A DNA stretch of 64,000 nucleotides from CAZCCV01 sp964497515 (GTDB taxonomy: Bacteria; Armatimonadota; UBA5829; DTLH01), in contig CAZCCV010000007.1 of assembly GCA_964497515.1 (NCBI GenBank), positions 1-64,000 on the forward strand, written 5' to 3'. Positions within the stretch are counted from its first letter, which is position 1. The number at the start of each line of letters is the position of its first letter. Below are positions 45,680-53,556 of the stretch, piece by piece. A model generated the notes under the pieces. It did not search any database, was not told the origin of the DNA, and worked only from the letters and a program-made list of their open reading frames with translations. Both the position numbers and the translations under genes were made by a program.

Positions 45680-45877
45680 ATGAACAGAGGCGGTTTTTCT
45701 TGGAACAGACTACTTGGAATCACTGCACTGAAATCCAGGATTTCCAGAAAGATCGGGATTCCTCTAACCCGATCTGGCAGGCAAAGGAAGCTGGGAGCTG
45801 CTATGGGATGCTCAATAATCAGTTTTGCCCTCGCAGCACTCTTGGCACTGACATTTTTAACACTTGTCGGACGCTAG
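45680..45877 (+). CDS. small basic membrane protein
   Basis: Protein of 65 residues: a basic N-terminus (RGGFSWNRLLGITALKSRISRKIGIPLTRSGRQRKLG) and a C-terminal hydrophobic helix (CSIISFALAALLALTFLTLVG), a tail-anchored shape. A possible AGAGGAAAG lies far upstream of ATG 45680, so the ribosome site is weak. I do not recognise a family. It is transcribed away from the arabinoside operon. From its end to 46044 I see nothing coding. Confidence 0.5.
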   Translation: MNRGGFSWNRLLGITALKSRISRKIGIPLTRSGRQRKLGAAMGCSIISFALAALLALTFLTLVGR

Positions 45878-46044
45878 AAGTGGTCTACACAATCATATAG
45901 GCAACTGAAGCTCTCCGTATGCGATGGTTTTCGGTTTGCCATCTTACCGAACCCCACGCCTCGACATTTTTAACCAAAAGCCCCCCGTAAACACCTAAAC
46001 TCTCTCGAATCCACACTCAGCAACACTCTTTCCAAAAGTGATGT

Positions 46045-46099
46045 TTGACGAGGCACGTATTATGGAATATAACATTCATACTATACCCCCGGGGGTATA
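46045..46099 (+). promoter_or_regulatory. promoter with CsoR/CstR-type operator over the start site
   Basis: TTGACG (46045-46050) and TATAAC (46068-46073) are separated by exactly 17 bases. The perfect palindrome TATACCCCCGGGGGTATA (46082-46099) begins at the predicted start site. A/T-flanked C-tract/G-tract palindromes of this type are operators of the CsoR/CstR/RcnR family, which sense copper, persulfide or other metals. Confidence 0.65.
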
Positions 46100-46205
46100 C
46101 GAAGCGTAGGAACCATGTTCCTCTGGAAGCAGGAACGAGAGTAGGGATTATGACTTACGTGAGCGCAGTTGATCTGTTAATCGTCACGTGAAAAGAGGTG
46201 ATAAG

Positions 46206-46391
46206 ATGCCGATTTATGAGTACAAATGCAAGACTTGTGGGGCAACTTTCGATGTTCAGCAGTCCGTGGAGTCGAGAGACAACGAGACTCCGTGTCCTAT
46301 ATGCAACAGCAAAGATACAGAGAGAGTAATCTCGCAGTTTAATTCAGCTTCGTCCTGTGGATCTGGCCGGCCCTCTGGGCCGTTCTCTTGA
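46206..46391 (+). CDS. FmdB-family zinc ribbon protein
   Basis: Protein of 61 residues with the FmdB/CxxC_CXXC_SSSS start MPIYEYKCKTCGATFDVQQ and two CxxC pairs (CKTC and CPIC), followed by a Ser/Gly-rich tail ending CGSGRPSGPFS. Members bind zinc; their molecular role is not established. ATG 46206 has GAGGTG six bases upstream. Its promoter contains the CsoR/CstR-type palindrome, suggesting expression in response to metal or reactive sulfur. Confidence 0.85.
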   Translation: MPIYEYKCKTCGATFDVQQSVESRDNETPCPICNSKDTERVISQFNSASSCGSGRPSGPFS

Positions 46392-46466
46392 AGGAGCTAA
46401 CTTGTGCCAGTTGGTGCAATCAGTTTCTGTGTGAACACTTGTTTCATTGTATCGAATTACAGCAGT

Positions 46467-46483
46467 AATACCCCCGGAATACC
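46467..46483 (+). promoter_or_regulatory. second, imperfect CsoR/CstR-like site before thioredoxin
   Basis: AATACCCCCGGAATACC shares the left half (ATACCCCC) of the perfect palindrome at 46082-46099 but not its right half. It lies 25 bases before the thioredoxin start. I found no convincing promoter there, so it may be the residue of an operator or a coincidence. Confidence 0.35.
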
Positions 46484-46507
46484 ATTTTGGAAAAGGAATA
46501 GTTGGTT

Positions 46508-46837
46508 ATGAGCAGTGCAGTAGCAGTAAATGAATCCAGCTTTGATGCTGAAGTGACAAAGTCGGATATTTCCGTGCTTGTAGATTTCTGGGCAAGCTGG
46601 TGTATGCCTTGTCGGATGCTCGCTCCGGTACTGGATCAGGTTGCCCAAGAAATGGATGGAAAAGTCAAGGTTGTAAAAGTGGACGTTGACGCCAACCCTA
46701 AGCTCGCAGCGCAATATCAGATTCAGGGCATTCCAACGCTAATCGCGTTCAAAGACGGCACGGCTGTTGAGCGATTAGTCGGCGTGCAACCGAAAGGCAC
46801 GCTCATTTCTACTCTCAACGGCATTCTCGAAAAGTAG
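46508..46837 (+). CDS. thioredoxin with WCMPC active site
   Basis: Disulfide reductase of 109 residues with the full thioredoxin fold: VLVDFWASWCMPCRMLAPVLDQVA (active cysteines 32 and 35), VDVDANPKLAAQYQIQGIPTLIAFKDG (cis-proline) and the C-terminal helix. The active site is WCMPC instead of the usual WCGPC; the residue between the cysteines tunes redox potential. The start is ATG 46508 or TTG 46502, both placed near AAAAGGA. The gene follows fmdB after 116 bases. Confidence 0.93.
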   Translation: MSSAVAVNESSFDAEVTKSDISVLVDFWASWCMPCRMLAPVLDQVAQEMDGKVKVVKVDVDANPKLAAQYQIQGIPTLIAFKDGTAVERLVGVQPKGTLISTLNGILEK

Positions 46838-47093
46838 ACATTGAGCGCGCGACATTTCACATTATATCTGGTCAGTATATGGAGCAACTGAAATGCCTAC
46901 CGAGCTCTCACTGAGATCGGTGATTCAGCAGTGTTTTTGACACACTCATCTTAAACGCCAGCTGCTCTTGGTTCTAGTGGAGAGCTGCCTGGAGACTCCG
47001 TTTGTCATTTTGAAAATCTCCTCCATTCTTCGCACGATCATTCACGTTGCCAACCAAACAGGATGGCGTCCGACTACAGACACTAGGGATGAC

Positions 47094-47123
47094 TTGCCTG
47101 CAATTGTGGTATTGAGGTATATT
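47094..47123 (+). promoter_or_regulatory. promoter of the pilin-like gene
   Basis: TTGCCT (47094-47099) and TATATT (47118-47123) are separated by 18 bases, giving a start near 47131. In the rest of 46838-47165 I see only a weak ACCGA...TCGGT hairpin near 46901-46923 and no gene. Confidence 0.45.
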
Positions 47124-47165
47124 TACAATGGCATCGTAGACAAAACCGGATTAACGGAGGTCATC

Positions 47166-47804
47166 TTGAAAAGAAACTACAGTTGGACTATGGCCGTAAT
47201 TCTTCTGGCTGTTGCGATCATCTTTCCCAGAATCACTGCCGGGACACTCCTTGTAAAGTACGACATACTGTTCTGGAACAATTACGGTGGCGGCTATACA
47301 ACTGCTGTTATTGCCTTCATCACAAAGATTGTCAGCTTTCTGGTAGCAATCTATGCAATCTATGAAATGATCAGGTATCCAGTCAGGCGCACAGTGTGGG
47401 CCATCATTCTTGTGATATCTGTATCGTCTCTCCTCAGCGTGTCATTTGCGCCGAGAGAGCAGGATATCACGCGTGTGATTGAACGAGGAAACCGTCTGAT
47501 TGCCCTTATTGAGTCGTACCACAAAGAGCATCGCGAGTATCCTAGCAACCTTGCACAGCTTCAAGGCGTCCCGCAGACGGGTCTGGTAAAGGGCCGCAGA
47601 TTCTTCTACGTTACTGCACATAATGAGCTAGATGATAAAGGAAATTGGTTCCCTGGAACGAGAAAATACCTGGAGAAATCTCCCTACGTGATATGCGTCC
47701 CCTTGGTTCCAGGTGGGACCCTCGTCTACCGCCCAGACGGCAAGTATACAGATCTTCCGGGCTCTGCACGGCAGGATGGCTGGTACGGTACGTCAATTGA
47801 TTAG
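47166..47804 (+). CDS. membrane protein with pilin/GspG-like C-terminal domain
   Basis: Protein of 213 residues starting at TTG 47166, six bases after GGAGG and supported by a promoter just upstream. Three hydrophobic segments (MAVILLAVAIIF, AVIAFITKIVSFLVAIYAI, TVWAIILVISVSSLLSVSF) precede an extracytoplasmic domain. RGNRLIALIESYHKEHREYPSNLAQLQG is reminiscent of the first helix and loop of type II secretion pseudopilins, but here without the prepilin cleavage site. No family can be named with certainty. The GT2 gene follows. Confidence 0.7.
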   Translation: MKRNYSWTMAVILLAVAIIFPRITAGTLLVKYDILFWNNYGGGYTTAVIAFITKIVSFLVAIYAIYEMIRYPVRRTVWAIILVISVSSLLSVSFAPREQDITRVIERGNRLIALIESYHKEHREYPSNLAQLQGVPQTGLVKGRRFFYVTAHNELDDKGNWFPGTRKYLEKSPYVICVPLVPGGTLVYRPDGKYTDLPGSARQDGWYGTSID

Positions 47805-47870
47805 CCGGTCGAGAGGCTTGTCGATGTAAGTATACTTGACCTTAACTGCGTCGGTGATTATGATGACCCT

Positions 47871-48551
47871 GTGAAGCTCTCAATTATCATTCCTGTATAT
47901 AACGAGAAAGCGAACATTGCCGCCGTCATCGATGCCGTCCGGACTGTGGATATGCCAAAGGAGATCATCGTTGTGGACGATGGGTCAACCGATGGCACTT
48001 CAGAGATACTTGAAAGTTATCGAGATGATGAAACAATCCGCGTGCATTCTTCCGTGCTGAACTTCGGCAAAGGAACAGCTATTCGCGTTGGGCTCAAATA
48101 TGCTACAGGCGATATCGTTGTAATTCAAGACGCAGACCTCGAATACGACCCACAACAGATTCCAAAGCTTGTACAACCAATCATCGATGGCGAAGCAGAC
48201 GTTGTCTACGGATCGCGCTTCAGGGGTTCAATCGAAGGGATGAGATTTCCTAACAGGCTTGCCAACTGGATCCTTGCTTTTGCAGCGAACGTGCTCTACC
48301 GTGCGAAGATTACTGATGAAGCAACGTGCTATAAAGCCTTCCGCACTGACATCATAAGGTCACTTCCATTGAAGTGTCAACGCTTCGAGTTCTGTCCAGA
48401 GGTAACAGCCAAGGTGCGTAAACGAGGATTCAAGATTCATGAGATTCCAATACGGTACTCTGGCCGCTCGGTAGCTGACGGAAAAAAGGTCACGTGGAAA
48501 GATGGTTTCGAAGCAATCTGGGCATTGATAAAATACCGATTCATTGACTAA
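47871..48551 (+). CDS. family 2 glycosyltransferase, DPM1-like
   Basis: Protein of 226 residues of the polyprenol-phosphate-sugar synthase type: LSIIIPVYNEKANIAAVIDAV, VDDGSTDGT, NFGKGTAIRVGL, the metal-binding DAD in VVIQDADLEYDP, and GSRF. It probably transfers a sugar from a nucleotide donor to a lipid phosphate carrier at the inner membrane. There is no C-terminal transmembrane segment. The start GTG 47871 has no clear ribosome site. The GtrA protein encoded convergently 20 bases away may act as the flippase partner. Confidence 0.9.
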   Translation: MKLSIIIPVYNEKANIAAVIDAVRTVDMPKEIIVVDDGSTDGTSEILESYRDDETIRVHSSVLNFGKGTAIRVGLKYATGDIVVIQDADLEYDPQQIPKLVQPIIDGEADVVYGSRFRGSIEGMRFPNRLANWILAFAANVLYRAKITDEATCYKAFRTDIIRSLPLKCQRFEFCPEVTAKVRKRGFKIHEIPIRYSGRSVADGKKVTWKDGFEAIWALIKYRFID

Positions 48552-48571
48552 TCGCTCACCAGATGTCCAAG

Positions 48572-48967
48572 CTATGCGTTATTGAACGCCCATTTTCTAC
48601 TTAGGAAGAAGTTCCAGAAGAACACCAGCACTACAGCAACGAGTTTGGCCTGGTTCGGACCTGTGTATTTCGTAACCACGTGCAGATAGTGGATAATTAA
48701 CTCCGTCCATAGGAGCCCAAATCCGACGACTATCAGATACTTGATATAACCCCAATAACTGCGTGCAGTTTTGAACGTTAGACGGCTATTCATCATGTAG
48801 CCATTGGCAGATCCTACAACAAAGCCACAAGCAGCCGCGACATAGATAATAACCGACATTCTGAGCAACACATTGTATACGATTAGATCCATCAGTGTGC
48901 TAATGAATCCGACAGCGCCAAACCTAACGATGGAGTATCCAGCAAGTTTCTTGATAATCAAGCTCAT
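48572..48967 (-). CDS. GtrA family membrane protein
   Basis: Four-helix membrane protein of 131 residues with the GtrA pattern: VRFGAVGFISTLMDLIVYNVLL, GFVVGSANGYMMNSRLTFK and VVLVFFWNFFLSRKWAF. GtrA-like proteins are thought to move polyprenyl-phosphate-sugars across the membrane, consistent with the convergent GT2 gene. Its start overlaps rlmN by four bases. Confidence 0.9.
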   Translation of the reverse strand: MSLIIKKLAGYSIVRFGAVGFISTLMDLIVYNVLLRMSVIIYVAAACGFVVGSANGYMMNSRLTFKTARSYWGYIKYLIVVGFGLLWTELIIHYLHVVTKYTGPNQAKLVAVVLVFFWNFFLSRKWAFNNA

Positions 48968-50001
48968 AGGTTAATTGTATCATCTTTCTTCTTGCTGGTG
49001 TGCGCCTTTAGCTGACCACACGCCCCTGCCACTGCCCCACCCTTTTCGTAACGTTGTGACACATCGATTCCATTATCCTCTAGAGCTTCGCGGAAAGCTA
49101 CGATATCGGCTGTCGCAGACCGTTTGAAACTCTTTCCAGGTACACGGTTGTACGGAATCAGATTGACGCTAGCGAGCGACCCTTTCAGCAGCTTTGCTAG
49201 TGCCACCGCGTATTTGGGGCTATCGTTGACACCGGAAAGAAGCAAGTACTCGTAAGTCACACGTCGACCGGTAGTCTCGGCATACTCCCTGCACGTCGCG
49301 AGAAGAGGAGCCAGCGGATATCTTGCAGCAAACGGGATCAATTGCCTGCGAAGTTCATCATTCGGTGCGTGAAGTGAGACAGCCAGTTTGATCTGAAGCT
49401 TCTCCTTGCTGAGCGTTCTGATTCGGGGCGTTATTCCAACAGTCGAGAGCGTGATCTTTCTCATTGCAATCCCGACTTCCGCATTCAACAGGTGCACCGA
49501 TTTCAGTGTCTCATCATAATTGAGAAGTGGTTCACCCATCCCCATAAACACAACATTGGATACACGCCTGTCGGCCTGGTTTTGTAGAGTAAGAACTTGG
49601 TCGGTCATCTCACCGGCTGTGAGATTTCGAACAAAGCCGCCTGTTGCCGTTGCACAGAACTCACATCCGGCAACACAGCCTACTTGCGTGGAGATGCACA
49701 CTGTCAGACGATCCTCATACGGCAGGAGCACACTTTCTACTCGCTCGCCATCAGCCATTCCAAGAACAAACTTGGTTGTACCGTCACGAGAAGCTTCTGT
49801 AGCAGCAACGGAGCTTCTGTATATGCTGGAACTCTCGTTAAGCTTGCTCCTAAATGTGGATGGCAGGTTGGTCATCGATGAAAAGTCGGATGTACCTTTC
49901 CGATAGATCCACTCTGCAAGCTGCTGCCCTCTGTACGCAGGCTCGCCGAGCTCAACGCAAAAACGTTGTAGCTCGGCGGTTGTTAAGCCCAATATCTGCA
50001 T
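48964..50001 (-). CDS. rlmN: 23S rRNA (adenine(2503)-C(2))-methyltransferase / tRNA methyltransferase
   Basis: Radical SAM enzyme of 345 residues methylating A2503 of 23S rRNA and, in known members, A37 of some tRNAs. Cluster cysteines 109, 113 and 116 lie in QVGCVAGCEFCATA; the methyl-carrying Cys328 lies in GAVAGACGQL. VVFMGMGEPLLNYDETL and STVGITPRI are family motifs. It overlaps gtrA by four bases and follows the pilB-like gene after 21 bases. Confidence 0.95.
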   Translation of the reverse strand: MQILGLTTAELQRFCVELGEPAYRGQQLAEWIYRKGTSDFSSMTNLPSTFRSKLNESSSIYRSSVAATEASRDGTTKFVLGMADGERVESVLLPYEDRLTVCISTQVGCVAGCEFCATATGGFVRNLTAGEMTDQVLTLQNQADRRVSNVVFMGMGEPLLNYDETLKSVHLLNAEVGIAMRKITLSTVGITPRIRTLSKEKLQIKLAVSLHAPNDELRRQLIPFAARYPLAPLLATCREYAETTGRRVTYEYLLLSGVNDSPKYAVALAKLLKGSLASVNLIPYNRVPGKSFKRSATADIVAFREALEDNGIDVSQRYEKGGAVAGACGQLKAHTSKKKDDTINL

Positions 50002-50022
50002 AAAAGCTGCAATCAGACAGCG

Positions 50023-51744
50023 TTAGGAGAATTCTTCTCCTACAAATACGCGTTTGCAGACCTCATCGGTTGTGGTTACACCTGACAGGAGTTTCTCGAT
50101 GGTGTTCTCCCGCATCGTTATCATTCCTGCCTGCACTGCCAACTGCTTGACCTGGTCAGACGATGGCCTTGTGAGAATGAGCCGACGGATTTCGTCATCG
50201 AGTGTCATTAACTCGGCAACGGCAATTCGCCCCTGATAACCACTTCCATCACAGTGACTGCACCCCTGTCCTCGATACATTTCGATCTCACTCGCCTGAT
50301 CGCTTAAACCGAATGGAGCGAGCTCTTCCGGTGTCGGCGTGTACGGTGCCTTGCACCGCGGACAAACCACTCTGACCAACCGCTGTGCTACTACACCGAT
50401 AACAGACGATCCGATAAGGAACGGTTCAACGCCCATATCGGTCAACCGTGTTACAGCGCTGGCAGCGTCATTGCAGTGAAGCGTTGAGAGTACAAGGTGT
50501 CCAGTCATCGCTGCTCGGAACGCAATCTCTGCAGTCTCCATGTCTCGAATCTCTCCGACTAGGATAATATCCGGGTCTTGGCGGAGTATTGAGCGGAGTT
50601 GTGCAGCGAATGTCAGACCTGCTCTAACGTTAATTGCTGACTGATTAATTCCCTCCAGTTCATACTCGATAGGATCTTCACAGGTCATAATGTTGACGTC
50701 AGGCGATCTCAGCTTCATAAGGCTGGCGTAGAGCGTCGTAGTCTTTCCACTTCCTGTAGGTCCGGTTACCAGTATTATACCATAAGGCTTTTTGATCAGA
50801 GACTCATAGCCCTCCAAATCGTGTTCTGTAAATCCGATCTGCTCGAATTCAAATTTTTGGGCAGATTTGTCCAGAACTCTAAGAACTACTCGTTCTCCAT
50901 ACTGTACTGGAAGAGTAGATACACGAAGGTCAATTACACGGTTGTTTATACGAACGGCAATGCGTCCATCCTGAGGCATACGGCGTTCTGCTATATCGAG
51001 ATCGGCCATAACCTTAACTCTGGAAGCCACCGCGGGCTGAAGAGATTTTGGGATGTTTCTAATATGATGCAGAGCGCCGTCTATACGGTAGCGAACCTCC
51101 ATATGGTTCTGCCGTGGCTCGAGATGGATATCACTCGCCCGTCTTTTGACGGCCTCTTGCAGCATCAGGTTGACCGTGCGGATAATCGGCGCTTGGCCAC
51201 TCTGCCGTTTGACTTCGTCGACCTCCTGCAAAGTCTCCTCTTCCTGCACCGAAATATCAGCATCACTGACAGCCTCTCGCATGGTATCAGCAATATCAGC
51301 GCCGCCCAACGAACCATAGACCTTATCCAGCGTAGATGCAATTCGAGACTCGCTCGAAAGCAACGGTTCGATTCGCTTTCTAGTCTCCCTTTGCACTGCG
51401 TCAATCGCTTCGACATCTAAAGGGTTGGTCATTGCAACAGCCAGTCTGCCATCGCTCGCACAAACCGGCACGAGGCGATATGTTCTTGCGATCGGCTCTG
51501 GAACCAAGCGGACAACTTGTGGGTCGATGCTATAATCACCAAGCTGAATATGCGCTATATCGAGCTGCAGTGCTCGAGCCTCAGCAATGTCATCCTCGTT
51601 CAATAGTCCGGCATCTGTTAGAACTTCGCCAAGTCTCTTATATGTAGTGCGCTGTTCCTGAAGAGCCCATTCCAATTGCTCTTCATCCAGCAATCCAGCG
51701 GAAACCAGAATATCTCCGAGCCTCTTTTTATAGAACGCTTGCAT
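50023..51744 (-). CDS. type IV pilus/type II secretion assembly ATPase, PilB/GspE type
   Basis: Hexameric cytoplasmic ATPase of 573 residues driving pilus or pseudopilus assembly. The N-terminal domain (about 1-160) has two T2SSE_N-like units (LGDILVSAGLLDEEQL and LGEVLTDAGLLNEDDI). The ATPase domain has Walker A GPTGSGKTTTL (about 328-338), Asp box CEDPIEYELEGINQ, Walker B IILVGEIRD and zinc cysteines CPRC / CSHC near 461-498. It overlaps the CheB-like gene by one base. No other pilus gene is adjacent, so the rest of the machine is elsewhere. Confidence 0.93.
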   Translation of the reverse strand: MQAFYKKRLGDILVSAGLLDEEQLEWALQEQRTTYKRLGEVLTDAGLLNEDDIAEARALQLDIAHIQLGDYSIDPQVVRLVPEPIARTYRLVPVCASDGRLAVAMTNPLDVEAIDAVQRETRKRIEPLLSSESRIASTLDKVYGSLGGADIADTMREAVSDADISVQEEETLQEVDEVKRQSGQAPIIRTVNLMLQEAVKRRASDIHLEPRQNHMEVRYRIDGALHHIRNIPKSLQPAVASRVKVMADLDIAERRMPQDGRIAVRINNRVIDLRVSTLPVQYGERVVLRVLDKSAQKFEFEQIGFTEHDLEGYESLIKKPYGIILVTGPTGSGKTTTLYASLMKLRSPDVNIMTCEDPIEYELEGINQSAINVRAGLTFAAQLRSILRQDPDIILVGEIRDMETAEIAFRAAMTGHLVLSTLHCNDAASAVTRLTDMGVEPFLIGSSVIGVVAQRLVRVVCPRCKAPYTPTPEELAPFGLSDQASEIEMYRGQGCSHCDGSGYQGRIAVAELMTLDDEIRRLILTRPSSDQVKQLAVQAGMITMRENTIEKLLSGVTTTDEVCKRVFVGEEFS

Positions 51745-52388
51745 TACATATCCCCCACGATATCAATTATTCGATCGGGTATACTCCACAACGGAACCGA
51801 TTCATCCACTACCCCAGCGTCTACCGCGAGACGAGGCATGTCGTAAACGATAGATGATGATTCATCCTGCGCCAGCGTTTTTCCACCCTTCTCGCGAATT
51901 GCGCGAAGACCGTCTTTGCCATCATCGCCGATGCCAGTGAGAAGAACACCGATAGTTCTTGGCCCAAACGCTGCTGCGGCCGAAGCCATCGTTTCAGAGA
52001 CCCGCTTCCGCATCTTTTCGATAGATGCGCCCACGTCCTCTACTTTAACAGAGTGCGTGATTATCGAAGGTGTCTCTGTTGTTTGAACGGTAAGATAAGT
52101 CTCTCCGGGGGCAATGAGGGCTGACCCGGATCTGATGGTCTGACTGTCTTCTGCTTCCTCAACCTCAAGTTCCGACAGACCATTCAGTTGTCGCGCAAGA
52201 AGTCTGGTAAAACCGGGCCTCATCTGCTGAACAACTATTACTGAAGCTTGGAAACCCGCTGGAAACTGGGGGATGATCTGTGCCAGGGCCGTCGGGCCCC
52301 CGGTGGTTGCGCCGATTACAACTACTGCTCGTGGAGAATATACTCGGCCGTTAGTATTCTCCCGAGACTCTTGCGTTAACTGCTGCAT
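51744..52388 (-). CDS. CheB-like methylesterase domain, catalytically degenerate
   Basis: Protein of 214 residues matching the catalytic domain of chemotaxis methylesterase CheB, without its receiver domain. The nucleophile position in GASTGG is Thr28 (GATTGG), and the catalytic His of VQHMPPGFT is Gln55 (VQQMRPGFT); the Asp in GMGxDG is retained as Asp156 (GIGDDG). With two triad residues gone, it is probably not an active esterase but could bind methyl-accepting proteins or regulate the pilus ATPase, whose gene it overlaps. No CheR or receptor gene is in the window. Confidence 0.85.
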   Translation of the reverse strand: MQQLTQESRENTNGRVYSPRAVVVIGATTGGPTALAQIIPQFPAGFQASVIVVQQMRPGFTRLLARQLNGLSELEVEEAEDSQTIRSGSALIAPGETYLTVQTTETPSIITHSVKVEDVGASIEKMRKRVSETMASAAAAFGPRTIGVLLTGIGDDGKDGLRAIREKGGKTLAQDESSSIVYDMPRLAVDAGVVDESVPLWSIPDRIIDIVGDM

Positions 52389-52410
52389 AACTCACTCCGC
52401 TTGTTTCAGG

Positions 52411-52431
52411 CGGCGGAGGAGTTGCGCCTCC
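52411..52431 (-). terminator. hairpin after the ComEC-type gene
   Basis: GCGGAGG (52411-52417) pairs perfectly with CCTCCGC (52425-52431) over a 7-base loop, between the minus-strand ComEC-like stop and the cheB-like start. No T run follows, so terminator strength is doubtful. Confidence 0.3.
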
Positions 52432-52477
52432 GCTCAGCCAGCCACTATATGTGATTTCAGGCACGGAATCAGAATAC

Positions 52478-53335
52478 TCATCGCTCGGCCTCTACAACAA
52501 TTTTCTGGCCGTCAGTCCGGACTGTTATCGTGCCATTCCTATCAGTCCTAAATAGCGATGCTCCGGTGTGTTCTGTTGCAAGCCTGCTAAGAGTGCTTTT
52601 GTCGGGCTCACCGGCTTTTGCAGAAATAATGCAATACTGTGGCCGAACGAGCCTGAGAAACTCAAGAGATGTGCTGTCTGCTTTGCCATGATAGGCAACT
52701 TTCAGCACCTCAGACTCAATGTCCACATGACTTGCGATCAGACTCGCTTCTCCCTCACGCCTGATATCTCCAGGCAGGAGAACTCTTACCCTCCCATATA
52801 CTAATCGAACAACTACAGAATTGTTAGCCGAATCCGATACAGTACCGTGGAGCTGTTGCTCGCTAGGAGCCAACACCTCCAACCTCGCCTGTGAATCCAA
52901 CCTGAACTCCATACCTCTCACAGCACGGTGATAAGGTATATTCTGATCTTCTATCGTCTTCAGAACTTTCCGGTGCAGATCGGAATCGCCTAAATATCCA
53001 CTGTCCAGCACTCCGTAAACTGGGAACGCCTTGAGCACATCTGGCATACCGCCCAAATGGTCTCTCTCCGGATGGGTCATTACGACCAAATCGAGTCGTT
53101 TGATACCCAGCCTGCGAAGGTAGTCAACTATGCCTTCACCACACGATGGACCACCTGCGTCGACCAGTGCAGTCGCACCCTCTGGGGTGCGAATTAGCAC
53201 ACAGTCTCCCTGTCCTACGTTCATAAACTCAATACAAACCGCAGGTCCTAGAGAGACTGTAGGCTCCTTAAACCCAAGCCATGTTCCCAGCGCAAGCGCT
53301 GTGACCAGTAGTATTATCGGCACAAGGTAGCGCAT
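52478..53335 (-). CDS. ComEC/Rec2-type metallo-beta-lactamase domain protein
   Basis: Protein of 285 residues: an N-terminal helix or signal anchor (MRYLVPIILLVTALALGTWLG) and a metallo-beta-lactamase fold as in the C-terminal domain of ComEC: FMNVGQGDCVLI, LVDAGGPSCGEGI, THPERDHLGG, NNSVVVRLVYGRVRVLLPGDI, and LKVAYHGKADSTS. The domain is thought to act as a nuclease on the non-transported strand during DNA uptake when part of ComEC. Here it lacks the competence membrane domain. It is transcribed alone upstream of the CheB-like gene. Confidence 0.88.
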   Translation of the reverse strand: MRYLVPIILLVTALALGTWLGFKEPTVSLGPAVCIEFMNVGQGDCVLIRTPEGATALVDAGGPSCGEGIVDYLRRLGIKRLDLVVMTHPERDHLGGMPDVLKAFPVYGVLDSGYLGDSDLHRKVLKTIEDQNIPYHRAVRGMEFRLDSQARLEVLAPSEQQLHGTVSDSANNSVVVRLVYGRVRVLLPGDIRREGEASLIASHVDIESEVLKVAYHGKADSTSLEFLRLVRPQYCIISAKAGEPDKSTLSRLATEHTGASLFRTDRNGTITVRTDGQKIVVEAER

Positions 53336-53488
53336 ATTCTAATTGAATCTGATCCTGGTTTCATTTAGCATTCTCTCGACCGCACCTCTATGGTAATCGC
53401 GATCACTTGTTCAGTCAAACAATAGGAGCAGAAATAGTGTGAAATGTGCGGATTGGATGACGAATCAATACAGGTTACAGTAATGACA

Positions 53489-53524
53489 ATCAGGGGTCGA
53501 AAGCATCTGTTTCCGACCCCTGAT
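53489..53524 (-). terminator. hairpin after the porin-like gene
   Basis: ATCAGGGGTCG (53489-53499) pairs perfectly with CGACCCCTGAT (53514-53524); AAA/TTT extends it inward. It lies 30 bases downstream of the minus-strand porin-like stop. The T run is interrupted. Confidence 0.5.
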
Positions 53525-53556
53525 CCACCAACAACTATCTAAGAGTTCTTCAGCAA

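Noticed and set aside
52478..53335. Complete natural-competence ComEC
   Set aside because: Only the metallo-beta-lactamase domain is present; the competence membrane domain is missing.
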